Assembly (NCBI GenBank): GCA_016859345.1 | Contig: CM029124.1 | Span: forward strand, 7,934,501-7,998,500 | Direction of reading: 5' to 3' | Source of the DNA: Istiophorus platypterus | Taxonomy: Eukaryota; Chordata; Actinopteri; Istiophoriformes; Istiophoridae | DNA length: 64,000 nt | In this document: one piece after another, positions 22,801 to 37,130 of the stretch | How positions within the stretch are numbered: position 1 is the stretch's first letter | Layout of the letters: every line of letters starts with the position of its first letter | Position numbers and translations under genes: made by a program | The notes under the pieces: generated by a model | The model's input: only the letters and a program-made list of their open reading frames with translations | What the model was told of the DNA's origin: nothing | The model's database searches: none

Positions 22801-25800
22801 AAAAATTCTGTCACTGTTTGGTCTCTTCTTCATCTCGGTTTTTATCAGGCGAACTAGCTGTGACTCTGTGAAACATGTATACACACAAAAGATGTACATG
22901 CAAGCACACATGTACAGAAGCATGTAACATGGTTACATGGAGTCACATTTTCCGGGTTGCTGAAAACAGACATATATTTGTCCTTCCTGTCCTGTAATAA
23001 CCCCAATGTTGATCACATTTTATACACTTGTCTGTCTTGCATTAACTGTACACACTGCTCTCTCTGTGCATCTTTATGAACGCATGTATTTATTCTGGGT
23101 TCACATTTTCAGTGTGTCTGTCCTGCCTCAGAGAGTGGTTTAGTTAATCCTGTCAGAAACAGATTACAGGTGGAAAGATATAAATAGACTGACTGTCCCT
23201 TTAACCTGGCCACTGTGGCATCAGCATGCAGCTCAAAAATGAAGTCAGGCACGACAGGAGTAAACTCACCAAACCCACCCATAGCCATTTATTTACCCAT
23301 GACAAAAATGACCAGGGGTTTTATGAGGTTGTCACAGGAAACAAGCTTTCACTATATCTTTAAATCACATCTGGGTGCCAGGACAGTTTCATCTGTAGTA
23401 TACTTACCAAAAGAAAGTACTACAACAGCTACACTTACCAGATTTAATGATATTATAGCACTAACATGGCTGCAGTGGAACTATACATTAGCCAATGTTT
23501 TAACCTGTTAACATTCATTCAACTTTGGTCATCAATTCTGCAGGGCCTGAAATAACTGGTACATTGAGATACTGCTGCCCAATACATGTATAAGGACCAT
23601 AATGTTTTAGTTAGGTATTCTGCACAAAATTATAATGTTAATTTGAATATAATTCCCATCTAAACACTGTTGTTACCAGTTCTATCGATGTGATGTATCA
23701 ACTTGATTAAGATAAAAATATATCATGGGTGATGCAAAAGATTAAATAAGGCAGATAAGTTCAGATGTATTTAAAGTATAGCAAATTTTGGATTGACATG
23801 AGCTGGTGTCAAAAATCTTAAAATTGTTTCAAATCATATAGTAGATTGTCATTTGTTTTGATTAAGAGGTCTTTCTCTACAGCAGTGTTGGTAGAGTATG
23901 TCTTATTTTCACACACAACCAAACTGTGGTTATGGATCCCCAAATCTCTGCTCACCTCTGCTCAACAGGCAAGGTAAGGACTGGGGAAGGTGTAAGCTTG
24001 ATTAAGGGACTCTGCTTTACATTAGTGATCGCTGTGTCTTATTGGACAACCATTAGAGGTGGTTGGATAATCAGGGTAATCAATTCGGCTCTCTGGAAAT
24101 GACGCTCTGGTTTACAGTTTGTAAACTGCAGTACTACTCTGTTACAGTATCAAGAGTGACAAGGCGAAAATGCATCAAGGATGTCACTGATGTTTCAGAG
24201 CAACAATGGTTGTCCAGTTGCCCTTGGCAACCAGATGTAGACTACTGTCCACCGATATAGGAGGTGTGATTGCCCCTGTTGGAAACCACTTTTCCTGTGC
24301 CAAAAAACACTATATCCAACTCACTCTTGCTGTACAATCATCTGCTCAGGTTATTGAGAGTTCAATAAGATAAGTGCTTAATTAAAAAAATCAACAATCA
24401 GCATTACAGAATAAATCTGTGCCAATACGTGAGCAAAACAAAGCAACTCATTTACGGGGGAAATCAAATTCTTAGCACAGACATGTACTGCACAGTACAT
24501 CCTATATAGGACCACTATCAATGACCACAGGCTGGCAACTGATGCCCAGTCTGAAAGGCATTTCTAAAAACTACTATCACTGTGCTTCTTATCAATTTAT
24601 AAGGAGCCAAGAGTGTTTATTTAATTATCTTTTGTACACAGTCATGGAGAAACAGGAGTTTAGAACAGAGCACTACCAGCCCTCAGCATTTCCTATGAAT
24701 ATCCTGTGTTCTTTTATACTTTTTAAAAACACAAAATAGTGTTCTGATATCGTTTCTCTATAAAACAAGATCTGTTGTATAGACTGTTAGATAAAAATTT
24801 AATGGAAATATAAGACCAAATGGGAACAATCTGGGGTCCTTCATCTGCCATCCAACACTTACACTACCTGTTAACCACTAGGCACTAATCTGGTGGCCTA
24901 AATCAGCCAAACCAACCCCCACTCTAACCTGCCACCTCTAATCAGTCCAAAGCCTACTCCAAACAGCCCACAATACCTCAAGATGTTAGACTACACACTA
25001 TCCCTTTGGTCTAATCTTTCTTAGCCATTGGATCACCATGGAACACAACGGAAACATCAAATAGTTGCTTGTGGAATAGTGTTGATAGAAACTAATTTTC
25101 GAGGAAATGTAGTCGGGCAAGAAACCCAGGTACCATTGAGATTCATAGAGGCTCTACCCCGATACTTGTGTCATATTCAGAAATGGAAATGAATATGTGT
25201 TAATGTGCAGGACAGAATTATCCTCTGCTATATGCTTGGTCCATATTACCAGCAAACAGTTGTGATGTATTGTACGTTCTGATGAAGGAAAATATTTAAA
25301 ACTGAAATTTGAAGTTTTGGACTTGACATTGCTTTGCACAGTGGAGTGAAAACAGATATAATTCCATAATAATAGTAAAAATTATAATCTAGTAGGAAAA
25401 GAGTTTATATGTTTGAATGCATGTGCATGCATATATTGCTCCATCCAGACTGATCAAATGTTTGAGGTCAGCATTTTGATGATCCTGAGCTACAAGCTAA
25501 TCCCATTACTCAACCTCTCCTCCCTTCACCCCTTCTCTCTTCCTCTATCCAAGTTTTCCCTCTGCAGTGATCAGCACTCCATTCATTGATCCATTCATTC
25601 ATTTATCCAAGACTGCCTCACTCTACATTAGTCCATTCACGCACTCACCCATTAATCCATCTCTCTTTTTGCATGGCCTTACGAAGATGCTTCCTACCAC
25701 CTACCACTGATCTTACTGACTGACTGCATTTGCAGATTTGTGCAGCTTCTGGCTATTTAGCTTATAAGCTGAATTTTTATAAAATATATGTACCCACAGA

Positions 25801-28800
25801 TAATTTCAAAAGTGTAAGTTAAAGGGAAGTTGCACAGCTAGCAGCTGCTGTATTGGCAACTTTTTTGGTTTTTGTTTTTTTTAAACAGAAAGGCTGCTAA
25901 TCTTTATTTAGTTTTATGCTGTGCTTTTTCAATTTTTTTATTTATTACATCCATTGCATGTACCATTTTTGCTGCAAGTAACCATACATATCCCCACAAG
26001 AGGACATTCTTCTGTGTCACAGCCTAAATTTGTGACTCTGCCTGATAAAAGAGGGGGATGTTTACACAAAAAACTCATCTGGTGCAGCTTCAATTTGGAG
26101 TTGAATTTAATTTCGGGGTTTACTATTATTTCAATTTTCTACTCAATAATTTTGCGAAACAAATATATCAAACTCTGCTTGAATTCTAAGGTGACACACT
26201 CTCTGCTACCTGTCTGTATGTTATCCATCTGGCTTTCATTTAGTGTCTGTAACCTGCTAGTTGCAGGTCTCCTCTGTATTGGCAAGTTATCCACCTCTGT
26301 TCTGTGATGGCAGTATCTGTCACAAGCTATCAGTCTTTCTGCCTGTCTTTCCTATGCTGCTTGTCTGTAGGCTCTGCAGACTAGTCTGTCTGTTTGCACT
26401 GTGCTGTTGGTCTGTCTTACTGTCTGGCTGACTTCCATTCTCTGCAGTGTAGAGTGAGTCATTCTTAGGACAATGGAGACAGTTTGTAAAGCCACACTGG
26501 AGCGTACACTTCCTCCGGATGTGCAAGTGGATGCCATTCATAACAAAGCGTGCACTGTCTGCTTGTCCGCTACTGCCCTGTATATGCATGTACATTTGAG
26601 AAACAGAGGGTATAGAAAGAGGAGTGCGGGGAGATGGAAGGGGACACATAGATGGAGGGAGAAAGGGAGCCTGAATAGCAATAAATGGAGTAAGTCGGGT
26701 TGACAGGCTCTACAGCAGAGGCAGGACAGAGGAGGAGGAGATGAGGGGAGGAGAGGAGAGTAGAAGGGCGACACAGCAGACAGTGGCAGTGGCAGCAGCA
26801 GCGGCTGGTGATTGATATCAGAGATCTGGCACTGCCACCTGATCCAGCCAGCCAGCCAGCCTCCAGCAAAACTGAACTCATTGAACTCACTGAGCAAGAT
26901 GGCTGCCTCACTGCACTGCACCCAATGAACCCCACAGCAGTCTAACGTATACAGTATAGCAAAGGCAGCTCCCAAAGGGATTCAATTTTGTAGATGGAGA
27001 ACACAGAAGAAAAAGTATATAAGAGGACAGGTCTATTGCTTTTATTTCAGCTCGATGTCTATCATACAATCATGCCAAGATCCATTCAGTGACAGGTCAG
27101 GGCACATAAATAGATTTACAGTAAAGGCATTGAGTTGAGTATCTAATGAAGCCACTTCCTGACTGTCTCCATCGTGAAAGGGCTTGTGATCAGGATTCTA
27201 CTTATTATTGATGCTATTTTCAAATAAGCAATGTAAATTTGTAGGGAGCAATAGCAGAATAGATCTAAAGATACACAGCCACAGCAAAGCATGCAGTATG
27301 AATGTATACATAGCCTCAACAAGCTCCCTGAATTTTTACCCAAAACGCAATCAAAGAAATCAATAATTTCCGCTGCAGGCTCTAAAATTATTGAAGTATT
27401 AGAGGAAGAAAAATGAGAAATATTCCAAATTACTGAGATGCTGATTCTAATATTATTAAATGACTGTGGTTGACAACAGAGTATGGCAGGTAATTTGTAG
27501 TGGAATTTCTGGTATGTTTGATTATGTTCGATTATAGTCTCTTGCAAGAACATAGAACTCAAACATATTTAAACCTTTTTTTGAGCTGTCACAGAAGCAT
27601 TTTTGTTAACTGCACTTAACATTTGGTTTACCTGTGTTAATCCCACCCCCAAATATGATGTGTAAACTGATTTAAAACTCTGCAGTGATTCTTGAACTGT
27701 CTGCAATTCAAAAATCATTTACCTATCTCAATAGATCCAAGTGCAGAATATATCCATTCTTTATCAAAGCCTTGTGACTTCACCACATAACCTTGATAAT
27801 ATTATTATTCATTTTCTTCCTAAATAGCTACATTCAAAAGAATGTACAGCTATACACAGCAATTTAGGAAATTAAATGAAGTAATTTCAAGTAATCTGAA
27901 ACACTACTGTAAAAGGAAAAGTATGTGCAACATCTTCTTGACTTTATCTTATATTTGTCTGCTTAAACCCTCCTGGGAGACAATCATTAATCTAAGATTA
28001 TTCAAAAATGAATCAACAACAAGTCTCGCTCCACTTTGACGCAGCTGTATATCATGTGATTAGTAGCTTTGCTTAGAAACACTTCTGGGGGACAGAAAGT
28101 GTCAAAGAAAAGATGATGGTGTTCTCCCTGTCTCTCTTTTTCAGTGTTTCTCCTCCTCTCCTCCCTCCTGGCCATCTGTTGTGCTGACTGCTGTGTGGGC
28201 TGATGCTGGTGGAGAAATCGTATCCTCAGCTACACTGGCTGACTCTGCCCTCCGTGGCCTCACATGGGCTGACAGACGGTACACTCCTGGCCTAGGTGGA
28301 AATGAAGTGGCGTCCACTAGATTCAGATTTTTTTTAGGTGCAATAAAATAGCCCTCTAACTTCTGTTGACTGAGAGGACAGCATCATCTGATTTTCCACT
28401 ATTAACACAACATTCAACACAATGTCTTTCCAAGGCTGTACCTGTAGATCACATCTATCTGCCAGAAATTCTGGCATCTTTCATTCAAAATATCTTTTTT
28501 TTAAAAATTAAGATCAGAATAACATGTTTCCAGATATTGGTTATTTTTGTTTTCTTAACTGTGACAGATTCTGATATCTATCCATTGTCCATTCTTTACA
28601 AAGATAAAGATATGATGCAACCAAATGCACTCCCCACTCTGATTTAATGAAAGGAGGAAGGAAATCATCGCCATGGTAGTAAGCAAGTGAGCACATATAT
28701 AGGCTCAGTCATCTGAGGACACATGGTGTTGTACTTTGCAGAGGTGATGTTCCTGAGGTTTTTTCTGTGTTCCCAAGTAATGATTAGTGGTTGGTGATGT

Positions 28801-29271
28801 GCAAACTTTGAGTTCATATGCAATACGTAGAGATGTTTGTTTTTAATAATTTTGTTATATACGTGCATTTTACTGCTTTAAATAGCCACTCTTTTATGCT
28901 TATTTTTATTTGTATCATCTATTATGGTTTGTTTTTTATCTCTTATTAATCTTTTGTATCATCTGTGTTAAGCACTTTTTGATTTAAGTTGTACTGATTG
29001 GCTGAAGTATGGAATGAAGGAAGGAATCAAAAAGAAACACCCTAAACATTTATATACTTACACTACATTTGACATCAGTAACCCATGTGAAGAAAGCCTT
29101 CACCCCCTCCCCTTCTTTCTTGTCATTCAAACATAAATGTTTCCTATCGGCAGTCTGACATACTCCTGAAGCTCAGCCCTGTTGGACATGCTTTTTGAGG
29201 ACAATTCACATATAGACTATAGCCTGTGATCAGCATCCACTTACATATGTAAGTTGATCAGTCTAGAGTAT

Positions 29272-29275
<4 letters not shown>

Positions 29276-29344
<69 letters not shown>
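29276..29344. repeat. (TG)n tract
   Basis: About 34 TG units with one interruption near the left end. Confidence 0.95.
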
Positions 29345-29345
<1 letters not shown>

Positions 29346-32007
29346 CTATGTGCTGTATACTTCTGTCATGTTTGACCAATTAATCTAATGGTTTGTGGCT
29401 TGTCAAACAAAAGCTCCACACTCACAGATACACACAGTCTCTTCATAAAACATGCAGAGAGCTGAGCTTACTCATGAGGGTGCATGAGCAAGAAGTTGTC
29501 ACCAATACTTTGCATTATGGATGGGGAGACACTACTTGTAACATTAGTCAGACCAAAAGTAAAAGTAAAAAAGTGAAAAGAGTATTAAATAGACTTTAGG
29601 ATACATTCAGAAAGAGCCATCTCATGAAATACTCATCATCATTATCAATTACCCATTCTCATCAAATGATGGTACAACAAGTTGGTACAACAAGTTGCTG
29701 CAACTGTGAAGCCATTCGTAGGACTGACTAAATATTAATTATTGATTTATCCACTCTATACATATATCCAAACATAGGACTCCATATCACTTCCTGACAT
29801 GTGGATGCATTTACGCTGAAGAAAAACTGACTAGGATTATAAAACAAATAAATTTATGACATTATGGTGTGCAAACCTATGTATCTGCTTACGGCTCTAA
29901 ATCATGTGCAACTTCTGCATTATACAGGGGTAAACAGCAAGTCCTGAACTGCAAAACTATCACATTAATAGAGCACATGTCAAACAGTCAGAGTATTGCC
30001 CTGAGAAGAGAAATTACGACAATGTAGATATAAATCTCTGTTGTGCATTAAGTTGTCAACATAATGATGACCAAGATACAGCTTACTTTCCGAAAAACCT
30101 CTTCTTAAGTAGAACCGGTGAAAAAACAAATACAAATCTTCTAAAATCTTTGCATTTAATTACCAGTAAATAACTTTTTTGGCAACAAAATTGCACCATA
30201 TTGGATGCGTAAACTTAACAGCTGTTGTACACCCTGACTGCATGAAGAAAATATTACTAATTCATCTAGCATAAAATGATTAATTATGAGTTTACCAAAA
30301 ACACAACCTGTTTGAACAAGCTTCTACCTGCATATGCAAGCAAGAAATGGGGATAATATAATACTCTGATTGGTCTCATTACTAATGTGAAAAGAATCAG
30401 ATACATCACTGCTCATCTGATCTGAAAGGTTTAATATTCAAACAACAGAAAAGAACTCGGTAGTTATTTAGGTAATCCTCTAGCACTGATTTCACAAAAG
30501 TTTTTCACATTTGATTTAGTTAAAAGGCCTTAGAGGTATCTACAAAGCTCATACAGAGATCTCTGCTCCATTCCCATCTATTTCATCAGACTTTCTTTCC
30601 AATATTCCACTCATTCAGTATTTTAGTTTTATCTTTTTGTGTCACCATCCTCATGCCCCTTAGTTCAAAACAAAACAAAAGCATTATTTGGTAGAAGAGA
30701 TAGAAAGTAAAGGGACTTACAAAGACTCAAAACAAAACTATATGTAATCTTTTCAGTACATAAGGTTATGTTTGTTTGTTTGTGTGAGTGTGTAGAGGTT
30801 TCACTTCCTTTCTCTGTCTCTCTCACTGATTCATTTCAGTTAAGAGCTGTCTAATGACTAAGACTGCAGTCACGACCTGGACAGTGAGTCAGCACCCTGA
30901 CCCTCTTCCTCTCCACAGACACAAATACAGACAAAGATTTAGCATATGATGCAGACAAACATTCATATTCCTGACACAAACAACACCCCCGCCCTCCCCC
31001 TTCCCTACAACCTCTCTCATGCATTGATGAACACTGGTAGTGCTGCGTCGTGACTGGGGGCGATGTGTTCCTCTTAATATGCACAGACGACTGTCTGAAG
31101 ATCATACTGGCATGCTGGCGCACACAGACAAAGATCCTCCCCTCTGTTTCAGAAATTCAGAGTGTTTATTGTGTTTGTGTATGTGTGTGTGACCAAGTAA
31201 GAGAGAGCATCCACTCCATGTAGTAAGGAGCACTCTGTTATCCAACATGTTCTCCTTACTGTACCATAGTGTTAGCCTACATTACCCAGAAGCCTGCAGT
31301 CTGTTATGCATCCATGTCACTTCCTGTGCAACAGTTTGTGTTACACATTCCTAGACACCATCACATAGTCAAGGGGATGATGCTCATTGGCCTAAAAGTT
31401 TGGAAATCCCCCCTGTTCTACCCCTGAGGCTCTCTCTCTAAAACACACACATTCACATACACATGCACTTGAGCCTGCAGGAAACAGCACCAGAAGACAC
31501 ATGACCTCACAAAATTATGTATTTTTGTAGGAAAAAAATGCAAATTCCTAAAGTGCTTTACAGTCAGTGATGCAGTTACCACAAAGCCCTCTGTATATCA
31601 CTCTTTGATTGTGATGGTTTCTGGTTCAGTGTTGCCCTGGTACAAAACACATTTCACCTGTTGCAGCAACTACTCCCTGGACATATGCCGTGAATGTCTG
31701 AGAACAGGGAAGTACTATCTTTGCAACATACTTTCCAGATATTACCGTTTTTTTCCCCGATTTCTCATTCATTTGGTTGTAAACAGGATGTGTTGTCAAT
31801 GTCCTTCTTGACTCCACCCCAACCAAACCCAAGTCATATGACTCTTAGTGACACCCTTCAGGATTTTTATGAACTTAAGACACAACTACATTAAATAATA
31901 CCTCAGAGAGAAAGAACTAACTTGATTTCAAGGACTAAAAGACACATTGGCCCAATAGAAGACTATGCACCAGCAGTGTAACTACAGGCCTGGTACATGT
32001 TATCAAC

Positions 32008-32034
32008 CACACACACACACACACACATATATAT

Positions 32035-32106
<72 letters not shown>
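32008..32106. repeat. (CA)n tract with TATATA interruption
   Basis: A CA run broken by ATATATATACATA near 32028, then an uninterrupted (AC)n of about 65 bp, 340 bp from the ATG exon donor. Confidence 0.9.
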
Positions 32107-32110
<4 letters not shown>

Positions 32111-32448
32111 ATACAAATTCATGCACAAACCCATGCACACACTCTTTTTTAGGCACAACCTGACTGAAGCACATAGGAGGCTTAGCAAACAAACTGCCAG
32201 ACAAGCTTATAATAAAGAGACACATCCCTATGGAGGCAAACGCACACACGTATACGCTCGCACACTAGATAATCAGACATCCATGTGATCACATACACAC
32301 TCAATCGCAAACACTCACATCCTCCCACCGGCACATGTGGACAGCCACAGCCAGGCCCTCAGTCTAGACAAGAGGCATAGAAGAAGAGGAGAGAAAACAG
32401 AGGCAGAGAGGAGGGGAGTAGAAAAAGAGAGGTACTGGATGTACTTAC

Positions 32449-32494
32449 CCCGTTTCTGGAGCCATCCCTCTCTAACGATGGTGACATCGCTCAT
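32449..32494 (-). CDS. akt3: akt3 coding exon 1 (start codon, PH domain strand 1)
   Basis: The ATG is at 32494-32492, with a purine at -3 (GAACC before ATG). It encodes residues 1-15 (MSDVTIVREGWLQKR) and the first base of Gly16. The exon ends at 32449 before the donor GTAAGT (32448-32443), giving 46 nt in phase 1, as expected for AKT genes. Residues 1-15 form the first beta strand of the PH domain, and Lys14 is one of the phosphoinositide-contacting basic residues. Compared with the human AKT3 start there are conservative changes (Arg8 for Lys, Leu12 for Val). Just upstream is a pyrimidine tract (minus strand, from the GA run at 32538-32580) followed by CAG. The exon may therefore begin at a splice acceptor near 32529, with only about 35 nt of 5'UTR here and the rest in a distant non-coding exon. 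Confidence 0.95.
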
Positions 32495-32529
32495 GGTTCC
32501 TTCACGCCGAGTCTGATGCCGCTACACGC
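32495..32529 (-). other. akt3: akt3 5'UTR segment upstream of the ATG (putative start of ATG exon)
   Basis: The minus strand reads a long C/T tract (complement of 32538-32580), then GTGGAGCAG, then 35 nt to the ATG. This has the form of a splice acceptor. AKT genes commonly have an upstream non-coding exon, so the left boundary of the ATG exon may be here. Nearby AGs (after GTGTAG and GCATCAG) are alternatives, and an unspliced start within this region cannot be excluded. Confidence 0.4.
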
Positions 32530-33779
32530 CTGCTCCACAGAGAGAGAGAGAGAGGGAGAGGAGGAGAGGAGGGGGGGCAGGCTCTCCCAGCCTCCGCGTC
32601 ACTCTCCCTCCCTTCTTCTTCTTCTCCCCCTCCTCCTCCACCTCCTCCTCCTCCTCTCTCGTTCCCTCTCCAGACCTTCCTCCTCACCAGCAGTGACTCA
32701 GCCTGGAAGGAAGTGAAAGGAGAAAAAAAAAAGAAAGAAAGAAAAAAGAAGGCATGGATTTATTTTTCTCCTCCTCTGCTGTTCCCTCTGTTTCCCTCCA
32801 AAGCCCTTTCATACAATCTGACAAGACAAACAACTAGTTATTGTGAGGACAAATGCTCCCTCTGCTCTTCCTCCACCCAATCATACACCCAGTTCCTCTT
32901 TCTGTTGCTAACACTCTCACTGATAAACAGGATGAATTATTGCAGTGCTCTCGATGAAGAAAAAACTGACCTTGATTGCCAAACAAACATCCTTGAGCTC
33001 TACCTCCCATTCATTCATACATCTTTTTTTTTTTTTTTTTTTAGAAGCCATTCCACCTCTCTGTGCTCACAATATTTCTGCATGTCAAATTATTTTGTCA
33101 ACATGTGTGTATGTGTGGAGGATGAGGTCTGTACATGGGAGGTGGAAGAGCATCTCAGGACTGTAGAGTAGGGCTTGGCTATAAATAGCAACAACGGCAG
33201 TTAGGGATGCTCTCGCACTCTCTCTGCCCAAATCTCCTCTGCAACTCCCTGTCGTCTCACCCCCCCTGCATAGCTGCCGTGTTCACCTCAAATGCACCCT
33301 ACTACACCGTATTACACAACGCGCAACAACACTACGCTGCTCAGCTTGAATGGAGAACAGCAATACAACAGTGGAGAGGCTAGCAGTCGTAGCTATCTAG
33401 CTGGAAATCAGTATTCAGATCAGCTAGTGTCTGCACTGCCGCGGACACTTGGAAGGACTGCGGCGTCAAAATGAAGGCTGGAAAAGACCTACAGATGTAC
33501 TCACACACACATGCACACGCTCTAGTGTGTTGAGGCAGCAGAATAGTGACCAATCTGAAACCAGGTGAAAAAAACGCAGACTAGTAAGTACTGCACAACA
33601 AATTCAAGTCACAAGGGCTACTGCAGTACTCTGCTCAGGTTTTTACTTACTTGACACTTTTTTTTGTACTTTTTATATATTTAGTTGCCAAAAGGATGGG
33701 CTTGATTACTCAGGATTGACAAGGAGTAGATGGATGGATTTTTCCTCATCCAAGAACAAGTACATATGCTTTAGGAGTC

Positions 33780-34110
33780 TCAAATTAAGATCTCGATCAT
33801 GTTTTAACTCTCTGATCATCAACAATGTGATAATCTAGTAATTATTGGAGCTTTTAATTAAAAAATAAATAAATGAATAAATCGTTTATTGTTTCCTGCT
33901 TCTCATAATGTTGGGATTCGCAGCTCGCCTAAGTTTTATATAATTGAAAATTTAATTATATTTTTGGGTTTGAGACAGTTGGTTGGACAAAACTGCTTAC
34001 ATAAGAAAAACTTAGGCTCTGAGAAATTGTGATTGTCATTTTTCACTTACATTTTAAAACTGAATGATTAATTGCAGAAATAAATCAACAGATCAGACTA
34101 TCACGAAAAA
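33780..34110 (+). repeat. Old interspersed repeat, family A, copy 2
   Basis: It is aligned by eye with the copy at 2335 through GATAATCTAGTAATTATT, a TTGGGTTTGAGACAG then TTGGTTGGACAAAAC segment, CTCTGAGAAATTGTGATTG, TCATTTTTCAC, and the terminal GATTAATTGCAGAAATAAATC. Same orientation as the other two copies. It lies in the stretch between the ATG exon and the CpG island. Confidence 0.65.
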
Positions 34111-34470
34111 TAAATGTTAGTGGCACCCTTACCAGTCTCTATCAGGCTTGTTATACTGATTATAAAAGTCGATCAATATTTTCAAGGTTTAGCCTCTTAT
34201 ATTTAAAACAGTGTTTACATACAACTAAGGTGTGAGGTAAAATGAAATGATTTGGCACTGATAAAAAAAAACTTGTTTATCATATTAGTACTGATTTAGA
34301 AAACAATATAATGATACTCAGCCCTAGTAATTACATCCAAGGGGATCGAATCCTTTTTATAGGCACTGTGCAATTCTGGATTAAGCTTTAACACTGCAGT
34401 GTAATTCAATGAAGCTTCAGTTAGCTTTAACCTTAATCTGGTCTAGCATGGCCCTGATCGCACTTAGTGG

Positions 34471-34505
34471 AGGACAGGACAGGACAGGACAGGACAGGAC
34501 AGGAC
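34471..34505. repeat. (AGGAC)7 pentanucleotide tract
   Basis: Seven exact AGGAC units, followed by AGGAG/AGAGG-type degenerate purine units to about 34545. Same unit as the larger satellite at 46272-46751. Confidence 0.9.
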
Positions 34506-35744
34506 AAGAGTGCAGAGGAGAGGAGAGGAGAGTAGAGGAGAGAAGCAGAATATCCAGACAGTGGCTACCCCTTGTCACCAGGGCAGCTGTTGCCCTGGAG
34601 ATAGCCACTGCTTTGATGAACCAACCAGGCCAGGGGAAGCACATGCCAGACAACATTTATTTCATATTTCATTACAGAGGAAAAAAAACAAGAAAAAAGG
34701 AAATAAGGACAGGGAGATAGTGAGCAAAGAAAAAAACAATCACCAGAAGTAGAGACAGATATGGAGAGAGAAAAAGAGAGAGATGGAGAAAAATGGAAAC
34801 TGAGGGCAGGGACCAGGAAGTCAGCTACCCTGCTATTAGCCTGGATGTATGAAACAACACTGCATGGCTATAGATTTGCCCCTCAATAGATTTGAGGAAT
34901 AACTATTTTCCCCATTTCAGTTTTTATTGTCGTGTTACTGAACATCGACCTAGGATTGTCTCATTGTCTGGTAGAGTGCCATGTTTCCATGTTGTGGCCA
35001 CTGGTTTGGATTGTTTCAATCACGTTTATCTTTGATTTTGGCATTTTGGACGGGCCTAAATACTATAATGCTCATGAGCCTTTGCCACCGTTGCCATGGA
35101 GAGGAATCCAATCGGATGTGTGAATCTGAATGGGAATTTAAAACGCTTTGTCATTACAAAAGACTGCACCAAAATTTACCCTGAATTTGGAAGTAAATTG
35201 ATTTAAGCAGCAGATTGTTTTCTTACTTTTCTCTGGGGCTTATCTCCACTGTTAGCAGTGCAAATAGCAGAATTTTAAACTCAGTGATTGGATGTTTTAA
35301 GCTGGAATGCACCTTGGGTGTCATCATTGATGTCTACCTCAAAAGTTTTTATGTACTCAGGCTTCTGATTGATTTCATCTGTCTCTAACGCTTGAGAAGA
35401 CAAACAATTAGCACACAAATAACTATTTCAAAACAAAACACTGTCTGGAACTATATTATTGCATGTTATATATTATATATATAATATATTTATAATTATT
35501 ATAATTTATAATATTTATATAATTTTGACATACAGTAAATAGAGCAGAGCATTATAGTAGATTAATACAGTCAACTGAACTCCAGGAAAGAGAGAATCAA
35601 TCTATAGACCTACGGTCTGCTTTTGAAAGTTGCAGGACACACTACATATAAAGGGCTAAAACATGTAAAATTTTAAGTTTTCCTCTTTAAGACCGATCAC
35701 GTAAAGACAGGAGGTCACTATAGTGCAATATTCATAGATGCAAC

Positions 35745-36090
35745 CGATGGATGAAACAACCAACCAAATGCTTCATCAATTTGTCAACTACTCTGATAAT
35801 TAATTGGCCAATTGTTGTTTGAGTCACTTTTAGAGGAAATTTGCCAGATATGCTGGTATAAGCTTCTAAAAGTATTTTAGAAGTATTTTCTGCTTTTCTT
35901 TGTTTTATTTCAATGCAATGTCAACATTGTCGGATTATGGATTTTCATTTGGATAAAACTAATAAACAAAAAAAGGGCATTCTTCCACATCTTATAGACT
36001 TAACAATTAATTGACTAATAATGAAAATAATCTGCAGATTGACCAATAATGAAAATAATTGTTATTTGCAGCACTTACGTGTGTAGTCCA
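35745..36090 (+). repeat. Old interspersed repeat, family A, copy 3
   Basis: It begins with TTTGTCAACTACTCTGATAATTAATTGG and ends with GAAAATAATTGTTATTTGCAGCACT, which is the usual terminus of this element. The centre (TTTTATTTCAATG, GGATTATGGATTTTCATTTGGA) is strongly diverged. A duplicated short end unit (ATAATGAAAATAAT twice) is visible at 36018-36060. Confidence 0.65.
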
Positions 36091-36379
36091 TAGAAGAGAA
36101 TAATAAATGAGATAAAAAAGTACAACAAAATATGCGACACACACGTCTCTCTCTACTTTAGCTATTAAAGTCAACCTGATATACAGTTGCCAAACAAAAG
36201 TTTAGTTTTGCATGTAGTGAGTCTGTTTGGCTCTTGGGGTGAGTGTGTACATGTAAATGTTGTTTGTCATACTGAAACCTGTCTACTGATAGTAATGAGC
36301 TCATGAGCATGACACAGTCAGTGGGGAAGACACACTGCTAGTAATACTTTTTAAAAAGTGACAGATCATAAGAACACCC

Positions 36380-36785
36380 TGCACTCATAAATTTACTTCA
36401 GGGAAACTACGAAAGTATTAGCAGCAAAATAATCCTAAAGTATTTAAAGTAAAATTACTCACTGAGCAGTATTATTGTTGGTTGAGGTGGAGCTATTTTT
36501 TTGAGTATTTTATACACAGAACTGAAACTAATTGTTGTCAGGATTAATAGATGATTAACTACACAGAGCCCCAAACAACAGTCCAATAAAAAAGGATCAA
36601 AACAATTGAAAGAGAAAGCAGAGAGAAAACATCCTTACACTGGAGAAGCTGAAGCTGCCATGCAAACGTAGTGGAGGAGAAATGAATACAGCAGCATGAA
36701 AGGAAAATATTCAAGTAAAGTCAAATAGCGTACTTGAGTAAATGCAATTGAGTAAATGCACTTAGTTACACTGCACCACTTCACA
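36380..36785 (-). repeat. Old interspersed repeat, family B, copy 1
   Basis: The plus strand reads AAAGTATTAGCAGCAAAATAAT, AAAGTAAAATTACTCACTGAGCAG, GAGGTGGAGCTATTTT, then after a diverged centre CATGAAAGGAAAATATTCAAGTAAAGT and ACTTGAGTAAATGCACTTAGTTACACTGCACCACT. This matches the reverse complement of an abundant percomorph dispersed repeat built around TACTCCACTACATTTA. It lies immediately upstream of the CpG island. Confidence 0.65.
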
Positions 36786-37126
36786 GTGACCAGCACTGCA
36801 TCATCTGCGTCACGGTGCTAACCGGCTGCTAAACCCGTAGCATGTTATAGATCTTACAAAGAAAAGGACACAGACACAGACACTGTCCCTCTCCGAGACA
36901 GGGACGCACACTAAGCTAGCACCGAGCATCGGTCCCAACATGACCCGCAAACCGCGGGACCGTCGCCGCTTTTACCGACGTTATCCCGACATTATAGGTG
37001 ATTAAAAAAAAAATTAAGAAAGAGGAAAAGAAAGTAGTAGCGGCAGCAGAACCACGTTATCTAGCGAGCTCCGCCGAGCTTCGTGCCGTGTTTACGGTCA
37101 CAACAGCGCGGCTAGCTCACGGCGTT

Positions 37127-37130
37127 ACCT
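37127..37130 (-). other. Candidate splice donor of an akt3 5' non-coding exon
   Basis: The minus strand reads CGCTACAG/GTAACG within the CpG island. It matches the donor consensus well and would pair with the putative acceptor near 32529 across a 4.6-kb intron. Unproven without transcripts. Confidence 0.3.

Larger units (their letters stand above)
32530..36889. other. Stretch between akt3 ATG exon and CpG island
   Basis: Probably the first (5'UTR) intron of akt3. It starts with a C/T-rich block (32580-32690) and holds family A copies 2 and 3, the (AGGAC)7 tract, an AT-rich palindromic stretch (35460-35525) and the family B copy. No coding sequence was recognised. Confidence 0.5.

Noticed and set aside
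34335..34365. tRNA B-box-like GATCGAATCC
   Set aside because: No matching A box, acceptor stem or anticodon arm can be folded around it.
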